From JBOGUF01 sp050696075 (lineage in GTDB: Bacteria > Chloroflexota > Chloroflexia > Thermomicrobiales > UBA6265): DNA of 7,989 bases. Shown here piece by piece: positions 1 through 5,789 of the stretch (position 1 is the stretch's first letter; every line of letters begins with the position of its first letter). A model generated the notes under the pieces. It was not told the DNA's origin. It was given only the letters and a program-made list of their open reading frames with translations, and made no database searches. The stretch spans positions 1-7,989 of the forward strand of contig JBOGUF010000083.1 in assembly GCA_050696075.1 (NCBI GenBank). The letters are read 5' to 3'. The position numbers and the translations under genes are program-made.

Positions 1-374
1 GCGTGGGTGCGTTCGCGGATGAGGTCGCGCTCGAACTCGGCCAGCGCCCCGAAGACGTGGAAGACCAGCTTGCCGCCGGGGGTCGTGGTGTCGATCTGCT
101 CGGTCAGGCTGCGGAACCCAATCCCCCGCTCGCGCAGGTCGGTGACAGTCTCGATGAGGTGCTTGAGGGAACGGCCGAGCCGGTCGAGCCGCCAGACCAC
201 CAGGGTGTCCCCCGGCCGGACGTAGGCCAGCGCCTCTCTCAGCGAGGCGCGCTCGACCAGCGCCCCGCCGGCCGTCTCGGTGAAGACCTTGCCGCACTCG
301 GCCTTCTGCAAGGCATCGAGCTGGAGGTCGAGGGTCTGTTCGCCCGTCGAGACCCGGGCGTAGCCGATATTCAT
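1..374 (-). CDS. Serine recombinase (resolvase/invertase family), N-terminal part, runs off left edge
   Basis: Reading leftwards from the ATG at 374, 124 codons are open to the window edge, so the C-terminal helix-turn-helix DNA-binding domain is not visible. The protein starts MNIGYARVST, the classic resolvase/invertase N-terminus with the nucleophilic serine at residue 9. It continues with the catalytic LDRLGRS segment (Arg65 and Arg68, Asp64) and the long helix-E motif GALAEFERDLIRERT at about 109-123. Family knowledge: these enzymes cut both strands through a phosphoserine link and rotate subunits to resolve cointegrates or invert segments. The sequence resembles small Pin/TnpR-type enzymes. 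The start is set by this conserved N-terminus; the ribosome site is poor (a G-run directly before ATG). Repeated GTCTC half-sites lie upstream. No transposase or transposon end is visible, so whether it belongs to a Tn3-like element, an inversion switch or a relic cannot be decided here. Confidence 0.9.
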   Translation of the reverse strand, partial: MNIGYARVSTGEQTLDLQLDALQKAECGKVFTETAGGALVERASLREALAYVRPGDTLVVWRLDRLGRSLKHLIETVTDLRERGIGFRSLTEQIDTTTPGGKLVFHVFGALAEFERDLIRERTH

Positions 375-735
375 GCCCCCATCGTCTCAAAACCAGGACG
401 GGAACGCAAGTACCAAAATCATGATTGCGAGACGGGTTTCGAGACGAGCCGTCCTGCGCAAACCGGCGCGCCGCCGGACGGTCCCCGAGGAGTTTAAAAA
501 ACCTCCGTTTGTGAGACTCTCCAAACCCGATAGCTCCGTCTGCAAAGCGACCACTCATCTCGGACGTGGGCGAAGAGGGAACGACAGCGTGGCAGGAAGG
601 TCATTGTCCTCCACTGGTGTCCTGGCCAGCGAAGCGTGACCCGGTAGGGGGCGGTGGAGGGAATGCCTGTTATCGCTACTCAGGAACGTCGAAGGCGCAC
701 CGGCGCAGGCTGTGACGAGTGGCTCGCGGGCAGAC
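375..735. other. Non-coding stretch between recombinase and DedA gene
   Basis: No reading frame here has a credible start or protein-like composition. The first half (about 375-530) is less GC-rich than the flanking genes and holds the GTCTC half-sites. The remainder (about 530-735) is the region after the DedA gene stop. I see no T-run terminator, tRNA or clear promoter. Confidence 0.5.
384..517. repeat. Four copies of a GTCTCRnAA half-site upstream of the recombinase
   Basis: A 10-bp motif, GTCTC followed by A/G, N, A, A, occurs on the plus strand at 384-393 (GTCTCAAAAC). It occurs on the minus strand at 424-433 (GTCTCGCAAT), 436-445 (GTCTCGAAAC) and 508-517 (GTCTCACAAA). A 12-bp near-perfect inverted repeat joins 383-394 and 435-446 (11 of 12 match). 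Serine resolvases typically bind arrays of inverted half-sites beside their own gene, so a res-like or autoregulatory region is a reasonable inference. The spacing does not match the classic 28/34/25-bp res sub-sites, so the assignment is tentative. Confidence 0.4.
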
Positions 736-1371
736 TCAACCGCCGATGATCGGTGCACGACGTGGCGCGCGATCGGAACTCCGAAGTCTCCGGGTGACCA
801 CGAGACCGAGACCGACGATGGGCAACAGGAGGGCGCTGGCGACCGAAACCAGGGGAGCCCGGTCCGCCAGCCGGTGGGCATCGGCGCGGAACCAGAATCC
901 CAGCGCCAACGGCGTCCCGCTCCAGATCAGCGCCGCGGGCGCCGCCCCCAGCACGAACCGCCGCACCGGCATCCCGGCCAGCGCCGTGGCGACCGTCGCG
1001 TAGATCCGCACGAGCGGCACCAGCCGTAGGACGAACACGGTGGCGGCGTCGCGCCCGCCCAGGCGTTTGCGGCACCGTCCGAGCAGGCCATCCCGGCGCG
1101 CGTCGCGCCGACGGAGGACCCGACCAGCGAACCAGCCGCCGCTGGTGCGCGCCGCAAGGTGCAGCGACGTGCTGCCGGCGCGGTTCGCCGCGGTCACCAG
1201 GGCGAGTGCTCCCGCCAGGGCGGGGACCGACCCCACGGCGGTGCTGCCGACCACGACAAGCGCCACCTTCGGCGACACCCCGGTGGGGAGCCCGAGTTCG
1301 GCGACAAAGACCATTAGGGCCACGATCGACATGCCGTGGTGGGCGATTAACGCGACAACAGCGTGGTTCAT
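736..1371 (-). CDS. DedA/VTT-family integral membrane protein
   Basis: This 211-residue hydrophobic protein has the two signatures of the DedA (SNARE-associated, VTT) family. An early Glu25-Leu-Gly-Leu-Pro segment lies at the first re-entrant loop. The second motif is FVLRLVPLVRIYATVATALAGM (about 113-134), written here as its parts Arg116, Pro119, Arg122, Gly133-Met134, Phe139 and Trp150. Usual family length is about 200 residues. Some DedA proteins are known to translocate undecaprenyl phosphate or phospholipids across the membrane. The start codon shares one base with the stop of the upstream PAP2 gene (TGATG), so translation is probably coupled. As last gene of the uppP-PAP2-DedA operon it is a good candidate for recycling the lipid carrier that the other two enzymes dephosphorylate; that role is inferred from context. 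The middle (about 60-105) is arginine-rich and diverges from typical members, so the family call is firmer than the substrate. Confidence 0.78.
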   Translation of the reverse strand: MNHAVVALIAHHGMSIVALMVFVAELGLPTGVSPKVALVVVGSTAVGSVPALAGALALVTAANRAGSTSLHLAARTSGGWFAGRVLRRRDARRDGLLGRCRKRLGGRDAATVFVLRLVPLVRIYATVATALAGMPVRRFVLGAAPAALIWSGTPLALGFWFRADAHRLADRAPLVSVASALLLPIVGLGLVVTRRLRSSDRAPRRAPIIGG

Positions 1372-2180
1372 CAGCGGTCCTTTTCCGGCCCCGGTCGCCC
1401 GGCGTCGGCGCCGGGGGCCGCGGTTCGCGCGACGCGCGTCGGCAGGCGGACCCCGCCCATCCGCTCGGCGACGTGCCGCAGCGTCCGGCGGGCCGTCCGC
1501 ACCGGGCCGAAGGCGGCGATGGTCGTGCCGGGCTCCTCGGCGATCCGCACCGCCGCCAGCGTTGCGCTCAGCCAGGCGCCGCCCAGGAGCAGGCTGCCGA
1601 GGACGTCGGCCGGGTAGTGCGCCCCGAGGTAGACGCGGCTGAAGCCGACCGCGCCGACCACGGCGGCGGCGGCCAGTGGCGGGATGATCCGCCGCCGCCC
1701 CGTCAACCGCTCGGCGACGAAGGCGGCCAGCAGCCCGTAGGCCACCACGGCGCTGAAGGTGTGGCCGCTGGGAAAGCTATAGCCGTAGGCGTGGACCAGG
1801 GGCGGGAACAGGTCCGGCCGGGGGCGGTGCAGCAGGTGCTTCAGGAGCGCCACCGCGACCTGGCCGCCGCACCAGGAGGCGCCGAGCGCGAGTGCCGCCC
1901 GCCAGCGGCGTCCGCGTGCCAGGAGCCAACCGGCCGTGACGAGGCAGGCGGCAGCGGTCGTGGCTGTCGCGCCAAGCTCCGTCGCGACCCGGACCGGGCT
2001 GGTGAGCGCCGGCCCGGTCGTGGCGTGGACCGTCAGGTCGAGCGCCCGGTCGTAGCGGTCGCGCCCATCGTCGACCACCTCGTCGGCCACCAGCGCGAAG
2101 CCGCAGGCCAGGGCGGCGCAGGTCACCGCCGACAGCCGGATCATCCGTGCGATCCCATGCGTCCCGCCGCGCCCGCTCAT
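1371..2180 (-). CDS. PAP2-superfamily lipid phosphatase
   Basis: The 269-residue protein carries all three motifs of the type 2 phosphatidic acid phosphatase superfamily. KX6RP is at Lys114-Pro122, PSGH at about 137-140, and SRX5HX3D at Ser181-Asp192 with catalytic His188 and the assisting His140. Hydrophobic stretches at about 13-33, 70-88, 140-157, 167-183 and 195-212 indicate a multi-pass membrane enzyme. Members dephosphorylate phosphatidate, undecaprenyl pyrophosphate (PgpB/YbjG type) or phosphatidylglycerophosphate; the substrate cannot be told from motifs alone. Directly following uppP, an unrelated enzyme for C55-PP dephosphorylation, it may be a second activity in lipid-carrier recycling. 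I prefer the ATG at 2180, which has a GAGGTG site about 8 nt upstream; a GTG at 2189 is also in frame but lies almost on that site. The gene ends in a one-base overlap with the DedA gene. The C-terminal 60 residues are a polar, Arg/Pro-rich tail beyond the catalytic domain. Confidence 0.88.
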   Translation of the reverse strand: MSGRGGTHGIARMIRLSAVTCAALACGFALVADEVVDDGRDRYDRALDLTVHATTGPALTSPVRVATELGATATTAAACLVTAGWLLARGRRWRAALALGASWCGGQVAVALLKHLLHRPRPDLFPPLVHAYGYSFPSGHTFSAVVAYGLLAAFVAERLTGRRRIIPPLAAAAVVGAVGFSRVYLGAHYPADVLGSLLLGGAWLSATLAAVRIAEEPGTTIAAFGPVRTARRTLRHVAERMGGVRLPTRVARTAAPGADAGRPGPEKDR

Positions 2181-2192
2181 CTCTGCCACACC

Positions 2193-3005
2193 TCAGCCCG
2201 CGATCCGGTCGGTCGCGATCGCCAGGAGCAGCACGAGGGCCGCGGCGATCCGGTACCAGCCGAACGGGCGCAGCGTGGTCGTCGCGAGCAGGCGGAGGAA
2301 GAACCGAACGGCGAGCCAGGCGGCGACGAAGGCGACCGCGAAGCCCACCGCGAACATGGGCAGGTCCGCGGCCCCGAGCAGGTCTCGGCTGTCATAAAGG
2401 TCGAAGACCGTCGCGGCCCCGAGCACCGGCAGCGCCGCCAGGAAGGAGTACTCCGCCGCGGTCCTGCGGTCGGCGCCGAGGAGCATGCCGCCGCCGATGG
2501 TCATCGCGGCGCGGGACACCCCCGGCCAGAGGGCCAGGCATTGGAGGAGCCCGATCGCGAGCGCCTCCCGCCAGCCAAGCGCGCCGAGGTCGGTCTTGGT
2601 GGCCGGCGGTCGCAGGCGCTCGACCCCCAGCAACGCGAGGCCGCCGACGCCCCACCCGATCGCCACCGTGGTCGGGGTGAAGAGGTGGTCCGTGATCGCG
2701 CTGCCGGCCGCGCCCCCGGCGACGAGGGCCGGCAGCGTCGTCAGCGCCAGCAGCGCCAAACCCCGCCGGCCGGCGAGGCCCGTCCCCTGCCGGTTGGGCA
2801 ACAGGGCGAGGAGGCGCGTCCGGAGGAGCAGCGCGACGGCGAGGATTGCCCCGAGCTGGATAAAGATCTCGAAGGCGGCCGCCCGGTCGCCGGTGAAGCC
2901 GAGCAGGTGCCCGGCCACGATCAGGTGCCCGGTCGACGAGACCGGAATGAACTCGGTCAGCCCTTCGACGACGCCGAGCACGACGGCCCGCAGCAGATCG
3001 ATCAT
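2193..3005 (-). CDS. uppP: Undecaprenyl-diphosphatase UppP (BacA family)
   Basis: The 270-residue membrane protein hydrolyses undecaprenyl pyrophosphate to the monophosphate, recycling the carrier used for peptidoglycan and other cell-wall polymers; overproduction in other bacteria gives bacitracin resistance. The N-terminus shows the family's (E/Q)XXXE motif as Glu14 and Glu18 in VEGLTEFIPVSSTGHL, with Ser24 and His27. The second signature is PGVSRAAMTIGGGMLLG at 161-177 with the essential Arg165. The usual second serine of PGXSRS is Ala here, a mild variation. Length and hydrophobic profile match the family. The ATG at 3005 is chosen because GGAGGAG lies about 5 nt upstream and the protein then begins at the normal family position. 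A GTG at 3011 is in frame but abuts the ribosome site. It is the first gene of the operon, with only 12 nt from its stop to the PAP2 start. Confidence 0.94.
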   Translation of the reverse strand: MIDLLRAVVLGVVEGLTEFIPVSSTGHLIVAGHLLGFTGDRAAAFEIFIQLGAILAVALLLRTRLLALLPNRQGTGLAGRRGLALLALTTLPALVAGGAAGSAITDHLFTPTTVAIGWGVGGLALLGVERLRPPATKTDLGALGWREALAIGLLQCLALWPGVSRAAMTIGGGMLLGADRRTAAEYSFLAALPVLGAATVFDLYDSRDLLGAADLPMFAVGFAVAFVAAWLAVRFFLRLLATTTLRPFGWYRIAAALVLLLAIATDRIAG

Positions 3006-3275
3006 GCACACTCCTCCATTCGGACCGACCCTGATGCGGCCTCGCGAACCAGCGAGACGGGGCCGACACCGAACCTTGGGGACCCGCCAAGTCTTCCGTC
3101 GGCACGACTGGTGCCCGAAGTCCCGCCGCGCGGTGCATGATCGCTGGGGTCACTAAAGAAAAGATGAAGCCGTCCGAACAGGCAGTGGCTTCATCTCAGC
3201 TTTAATCTGGACGATGCACAATTGAGAGCAGCCGATCGCGGCCGTAGGACAGCCGGAGCGGAGGAGGTTTGCGCC
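3006..3275. promoter_or_regulatory. Divergent intergenic region between uppP and the response regulator
   Basis: This 270-bp region must carry the control signals for both transcription units. It contains the uppP ribosome site (minus strand, about 3012-3018) and the regulator's ribosome site GGAGGAGG (about 3260-3267). The hairpin at 3154-3204 is listed separately. I could not identify a convincing -35/-10 pair for either direction. OmpR-type regulators often bind such divergent regions; a role in controlling the lipid operon is inference only. Confidence 0.45.
3154..3204 (-). terminator. Strong stem-loop with T-rich tail on the minus strand
   Basis: A perfect 10-bp inverted repeat (AGATGAAGCC at 3162-3171, GGCTTCATCT at 3187-3196, 15-nt loop) is flanked by a second 5-bp pair (TAAAG at 3154-3158, CTTTA at 3200-3204) across a symmetric 3/3 internal loop. 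On the minus strand the stem is followed by TTTCTTT, giving the form of an intrinsic terminator. It sits upstream of uppP and downstream of no minus-strand gene, so it would act as a leader attenuator for uppP, stop antisense transcription from the regulator, or serve as a DNA operator. The plus-strand side has only a short T-run. Confidence 0.5.
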
Positions 3276-3899
3276 ATGCGAGTACTGGTCGTCGAGGACG
3301 AAGCGCCCATGGCCGCGTTGGTCCGGCAGAGTCTGACCGAGGCGGGCCACGCTGTCGACGTCGCCGAGTCGGGCGAGGCGGCCCTCACCTGGATCGACCT
3401 CGCCCACTACGACGCGATCGTACTCGACGTCATGCTGCCTGACCTTGACGGCTTCGAGGTGTGCCGCCGTCTGCGCCGCTGGCAGGTGCCGGCGCCGATC
3501 CTGCTCCTGACGGCCAAGGACGCCGTCGAGGACCGGGTCGCCGGTCTCGACGCTGGCGCCGACGACTACCTGGTCAAGCCGTTCGCCCTCGCCGAGCTCG
3601 CCGCGCGCCTGCGCGCCCTGGCCCGCCGACCGCCGATGCCGCTGGACGCGGTGTTGGAGGCCGGCGACCTGCGCCTGACGAATAAGGAACTCGGCGTCTT
3701 GGAGGTGCTGATGCGTCACCCGAGCCGGGTAGTGACGCGGGCGGCGATCGCGGACTACGTCTGGGACTACGACTTCCCGAACTCGACCAACGTCATCGAC
3801 GTCCACGTCCGTGCCCTGCGCGACAAGCTCGGCGGCCACCGCATCCAGACGGTGCGCGGCGTCGGCTACCGCCTGGCCACCGAGGGATCGCGGTCGTGA
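3276..3899 (+). CDS. OmpR/PhoB-family response regulator with shortened DNA-binding domain
   Basis: The receiver domain (1-115) is complete: acidic pocket Glu7-Asp8, phosphoacceptor Asp51 in VLDVMLPDLDG, switch Thr79 and Lys101 in LVKPF. The winged-helix part keeps the recognition-helix and wing region (RVVTRAAIADYVWDYDF, VIDVHVRALRDKLG, TVRGVGYRL). However, the receiver linker GDLRL (130-134) runs straight into TNKELGVLEVLMRHP. Family members normally have about 20 more residues there, the beta strands between GDLxL and the LTxKE helix. At 207 residues the protein is correspondingly short of the usual 220-230. The frame is intact, so it looks like an in-frame deletion that may impair DNA binding. 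The start at 3276 follows GGAGGAGG and begins MRVLVVEDE, the family's normal N-terminus. An upstream in-frame start (3222) would only add an unrelated peptide. The kinase gene overlaps its stop by 4 nt. Confidence 0.9.
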   Translation: MRVLVVEDEAPMAALVRQSLTEAGHAVDVAESGEAALTWIDLAHYDAIVLDVMLPDLDGFEVCRRLRRWQVPAPILLLTAKDAVEDRVAGLDAGADDYLVKPFALAELAARLRALARRPPMPLDAVLEAGDLRLTNKELGVLEVLMRHPSRVVTRAAIADYVWDYDFPNSTNVIDVHVRALRDKLGGHRIQTVRGVGYRLATEGSRS

Positions 3900-5284
3900 T
3901 GGGAGGCCCGCGGGACCGCCTGGCGCGGCTGCCGATCCGGCTGCGGCTGACGGTCTGGTACGGCGTGTTATTGGCCGCGGTGCTCGTGCTGTTCGGCGCC
4001 GGGCTCTGGGTTGGGCTCCGCATCCGCCTCGCCGGGGCGTTCGACGACCAACTGCATGATCAGGCCGCGCTGACGCTGGCGACCGTCCAGGTGCACGGGA
4101 GCGCCATCGCCCTCGACCCCGCCCAATCGGCCGCCGTGCGACGCAGCGGTTCGTTCGTCCGCCTGCTCGACCGCGACGGGCGGGTCGTCGCCGACACGAG
4201 CCCCGCGCTGGGCATGGTGCCGCTCGACGCGAACGACGTCGCCGCGGCGCTGGCCGGGGAGACGCGGTTGTCCTCGGTGCGGGTGCGGGACCGATCGATC
4301 CGGATCATCACCGCGCCGGTCTCGCCGTCCGGCGCCGTCGCGGGTGCGGTGCAGGTCGGCCTCCCGCTGAGCGAGATCGACGAGGTGATGCACGAGCTGC
4401 TCGTGGCCATTCTCGTCGCCGCGCCCGCCGCCGCGGTGGTTGCGCTCGTTGGAGGCTACCTCCTGGCGCGCCGGGCGCTTGAGCCAGTGGCCGTGATCTC
4501 ACGGATGGCGGCCGGCATCGGCGGCGGCAACGACCTCCACGCCCGGCTCGGCCTGGACCTACCGGACGACGAGCTGGGCCAGCTCGCCGCGACCTTCGAC
4601 GGCATGCTCGGTCGGATCGAGGCCGCGTTTGAGCGCCAGCGCCGCTTCACCGGCGATGCCGCCCACGAGCTGCGCACCCCGCTGGCGCTGATGCGGGGCC
4701 GAATCGACCTGGCACGGTCCCGGCCTCGAACGAGCGAGGAACACCTGGCGACGCTGGACGGTCTCGACGGCGACCTCGGGCGCCTGAGCGGGGTGGTCGG
4801 CGCGTTGCTCGTGCTGGCCCGCTCGGACGCCGGGCGGCTGGCGGTCGAACGGGAGGCGTTCGACCTCGCCGTCACCGTGGGTCGGGTGGCCGACCAGTAC
4901 GCCGAGATGGCCGCCGCGGTGGGGGCGACTACGCGTTCCTCGCCGACCCGGCGCTGCGGGCGAGCTTCTTCGCGAATCTCAACGCCCTGCTGCAGGAACT
5001 CGACTATCAAGTCGTGGCCTGCGTCATCCGGAAGGACCAACTCGTCCAGCAGTACGGCGCCGACGCGGCCGACCCCTACCTCTACAGTCTGGATATCCTG
5101 GTCGAGCGCTTTTGCCTGGAGCTCGGGCAGGAGACGGACGGTGGGTTCATCTGCGCCGAGAAGCGCAACCCCGGGCTCGATCGGGAGCTGCTGGCGGCGT
5201 GGGACAAGCTCCTTACGAACCGGGTGGGCACGGGCTCCGTGCCCTCGGCGGACATCGACGCGAAGATCGTCGGCCTCGACCTGA
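3896..5284 (+). pseudogene. Sensor histidine kinase, 3'-truncated; C-terminus is out-of-frame fusion
   Basis: The frame opens with GTG overlapping the regulator stop (GTGA); an ATG follows at 3899. Visible order: a transmembrane helix at about 18-40, a periplasmic sensor region to about 160, a second helix at about 166-190, a HAMP domain to about 245, then the HisKA dimerisation domain with the H-box DAAHELRTPLALM and phosphoacceptor His257. Kinase-like sequence continues through the second HisKA helix and linker to about residue 342 (VADQYAEMAAAVGA). From about 4925 the frame reads Ser/Arg/Thr-rich nonsense to the stop at 5284, because another frame there encodes a DUF3800 protein. The whole HATPase_c domain (N, G1, F and G2 boxes) is absent, so the product cannot bind ATP or autophosphorylate. 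Loss could come from a deletion or insertion event or, less interestingly, an assembly misjoin. It pairs with the adjacent regulator. Confidence 0.85.
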
Positions 5285-5463
5285 AGGACAAGAAGCCAAA
5301 CATCGCCGGACTGCAGCTCGCCGATTTGGTCATCACGCCCATCGGGCGCCGCCTGGCGGGCATGCCGCCGAAGCCAAACGAGGTCCAGTGGACGGTGGTC
5401 GAGAGCAAGCTGCGCCGGATAGGCGACGTCTACCAGGGGCGTGGACTCGTCATCCGCCCGTAA
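4921..5463 (+). pseudogene. DUF3800 domain protein, 5'-truncated
   Basis: In the frame starting GDYAFLADPALRASFF at about 4924 the sequence reads as a DUF3800 protein lacking its beginning. Recognisable family stretches include VVACVIRKDQLVQQYG, YSLDILVERFCLEL, the AEKRNPGLDREL segment, KKPNIAGLQLADLV, PIGRRLAG and the C-terminal YQGRGLVIRP. About 180 residues remain of the usual 240 or so; the N-terminal region with the DESG-type acidic motif is missing. DUF3800 proteins are predicted to have an RNase-H-like fold and are common near mobile elements and defence loci; their role is largely unproven. The only in-frame start is a GTG at 5014 inside the domain, with no ribosome site, so expression of a working protein is unlikely. 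Upstream sequence belongs to the histidine kinase in a different frame, so two broken genes meet here. Confidence 0.82.
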
Positions 5464-5470
5464 GCGGGGC

Positions 5471-5516
5471 AAAAATAAGAGGCCCAGGGACTGCGTTGGC
5501 AGTACCGGAGCCTCTT
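5471..5516 (-). terminator. Intrinsic terminator, minus strand
   Basis: AAGAGGC (minus strand, plus 5516-5510) pairs perfectly with GCCTCTT (plus 5483-5477), enclosing the CC/GG, GG/CC and ACTGC/GCAGT helices of hairpin two. ATTTTTG follows on the minus strand (plus 5476-5470). On the plus strand the same stem has no T-run after it, so it does not look like a terminator for the DUF3800 remnant. Confidence 0.6.
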
Positions 5517-5540
5517 CCGGGGATTGCGTTGGCAATACCC
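5487..5540. repeat. Tandem pair of homologous palindromic units, 33-bp period
   Basis: Unit one centres on ACTGC-GTTG-GCAGT (5490-5503), unit two on ATTGC-GTTG-GCAAT (5523-5536). Both keep the GTTG loop, a G·A mismatch below the stem (5489/5504 and 5522/5537) and a lower GG/CC stem. The stem difference is a paired change (C-G to T-A), so pairing has been kept while sequence moved. Confidence 0.7.
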
Positions 5541-5549
5541 GTTGCCGAC

Positions 5550-5570
5550 TAGAATTGTACACATGTTCTA
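5550..5570. promoter_or_regulatory. Operator-like palindrome inside the promoter (LexA-box resemblance)
   Basis: Read on the minus strand, TAGAACATGTGTAC fits the GAAC-N4-GTTC LexA box of Gram-positive-type bacteria with one mismatch in the right half. It is flanked by TAGAA/TTCTA arms at 5550-5554 and 5566-5570. It covers most of the spacer and the -10 of the promoter, the usual place for a repressor site. One site, no dinB/recA/lexA nearby; weak evidence. Confidence 0.3.
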
Positions 5571-5581
5571 AGACGTGTCAA
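5554..5581 (-). promoter_or_regulatory. Near-consensus sigma-70 promoter, minus strand
   Basis: On the minus strand TTGACA (plus 5576-5581) is followed after 16 bp by TACAAT (plus 5554-5559), a perfect -35 and a 5-of-6 -10. The expected start is near 5547. No protein gene lies downstream on this strand within several hundred bases, only the hairpin element and then antisense of the DUF3800 remnant. Confidence 0.6.
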
Positions 5582-5789
5582 GGGGACACGCGTTGGGGAC
5601 GTCCGCCCTCTCTATCAAATATCCCCAAGGAAGCAAACGCGCGTGAGGCAACCGGCGCGATTCGCCGAATCGACCGAGGAGTGACGGTGCCGATCCGTCT
5701 CAGCGGTCCGGTGAGTGCATTTGCGGACAAGTTTGGTTGCCCGCAACCGCGCACTCCAATAACGCGAATGTTCAGCCCGCAGGAGCTGC
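5582..5789. other. Non-coding stretch
   Basis: No credible gene on either strand. Two small palindromes occur: CGATTC-GCC-GAATCG (5658-5672) and GGTTGC-CC-GCAACC (5735-5748). The second lies after the stop of the small minus-strand gene but has no T-run, so it is not a clear terminator. Confidence 0.45.

Larger units (their letters stand above)
5471..5547 (-). ncRNA. Candidate small RNA with two homologous hairpins and its own promoter and terminator
   Basis: A near-consensus promoter at 5554-5581 would start a minus-strand transcript at about 5547. The transcript would then contain a hairpin at 5540-5519, a second homologous hairpin at 5506-5487 inside a longer stem (5516-5510 with 5483-5477), and end at a T-run (5475-5471). 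No plausible ORF lies in it: the only frame over it reads through into antisense of the DUF3800 remnant. Its first 17 nt (5546-5531) can also form GGCAA/TTGCC, which excludes the first hairpin, so two alternative folds are possible. I do not recognise it as a known RNA family. The alternative is a REP-like palindromic repeat that happens to lie next to a promoter. Confidence 0.45.

Noticed and set aside
490..508. GAGG...CCTC palindrome around a TTTAAAAAA tract as a terminator
   Set aside because: The stem is only four pairs with an A/T-only interior and no gene ends nearby on either strand in the right position.
1206..3140. 644-codon plus-strand open frame
   Set aside because: It is antisense to the uppP, PAP2 and DedA genes, which carry clear family motifs. 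Its product is Arg/Gly/Ala/Glu-rich without domains, a typical high-GC shadow.
3137..3205. 22-codon plus-strand ORF (MIAGVTKEKMKPSEQ...) just before the regulator
   Set aside because: No ribosome site, and it coincides with the hairpin at 3154-3204; too short to support as a leader peptide.
3222..3275. N-terminal extension of the response regulator from a start at 3222
   Set aside because: The added residues are unlike the family and the strong ribosome site sits directly before the ATG at 3276.
5487..5540. CRISPR array
   Set aside because: Only two units with a short spacer of about 13 bp between palindromes, divergent from each other; no third repeat and no cas genes.
4456..5562. 368-codon minus-strand open frame with a repeated LPTQS pattern at its start
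   Set aside because: Antisense to the kinase and DUF3800 remnant. The LPTQS repeat simply reads the tandem hairpins at 5487-5540.
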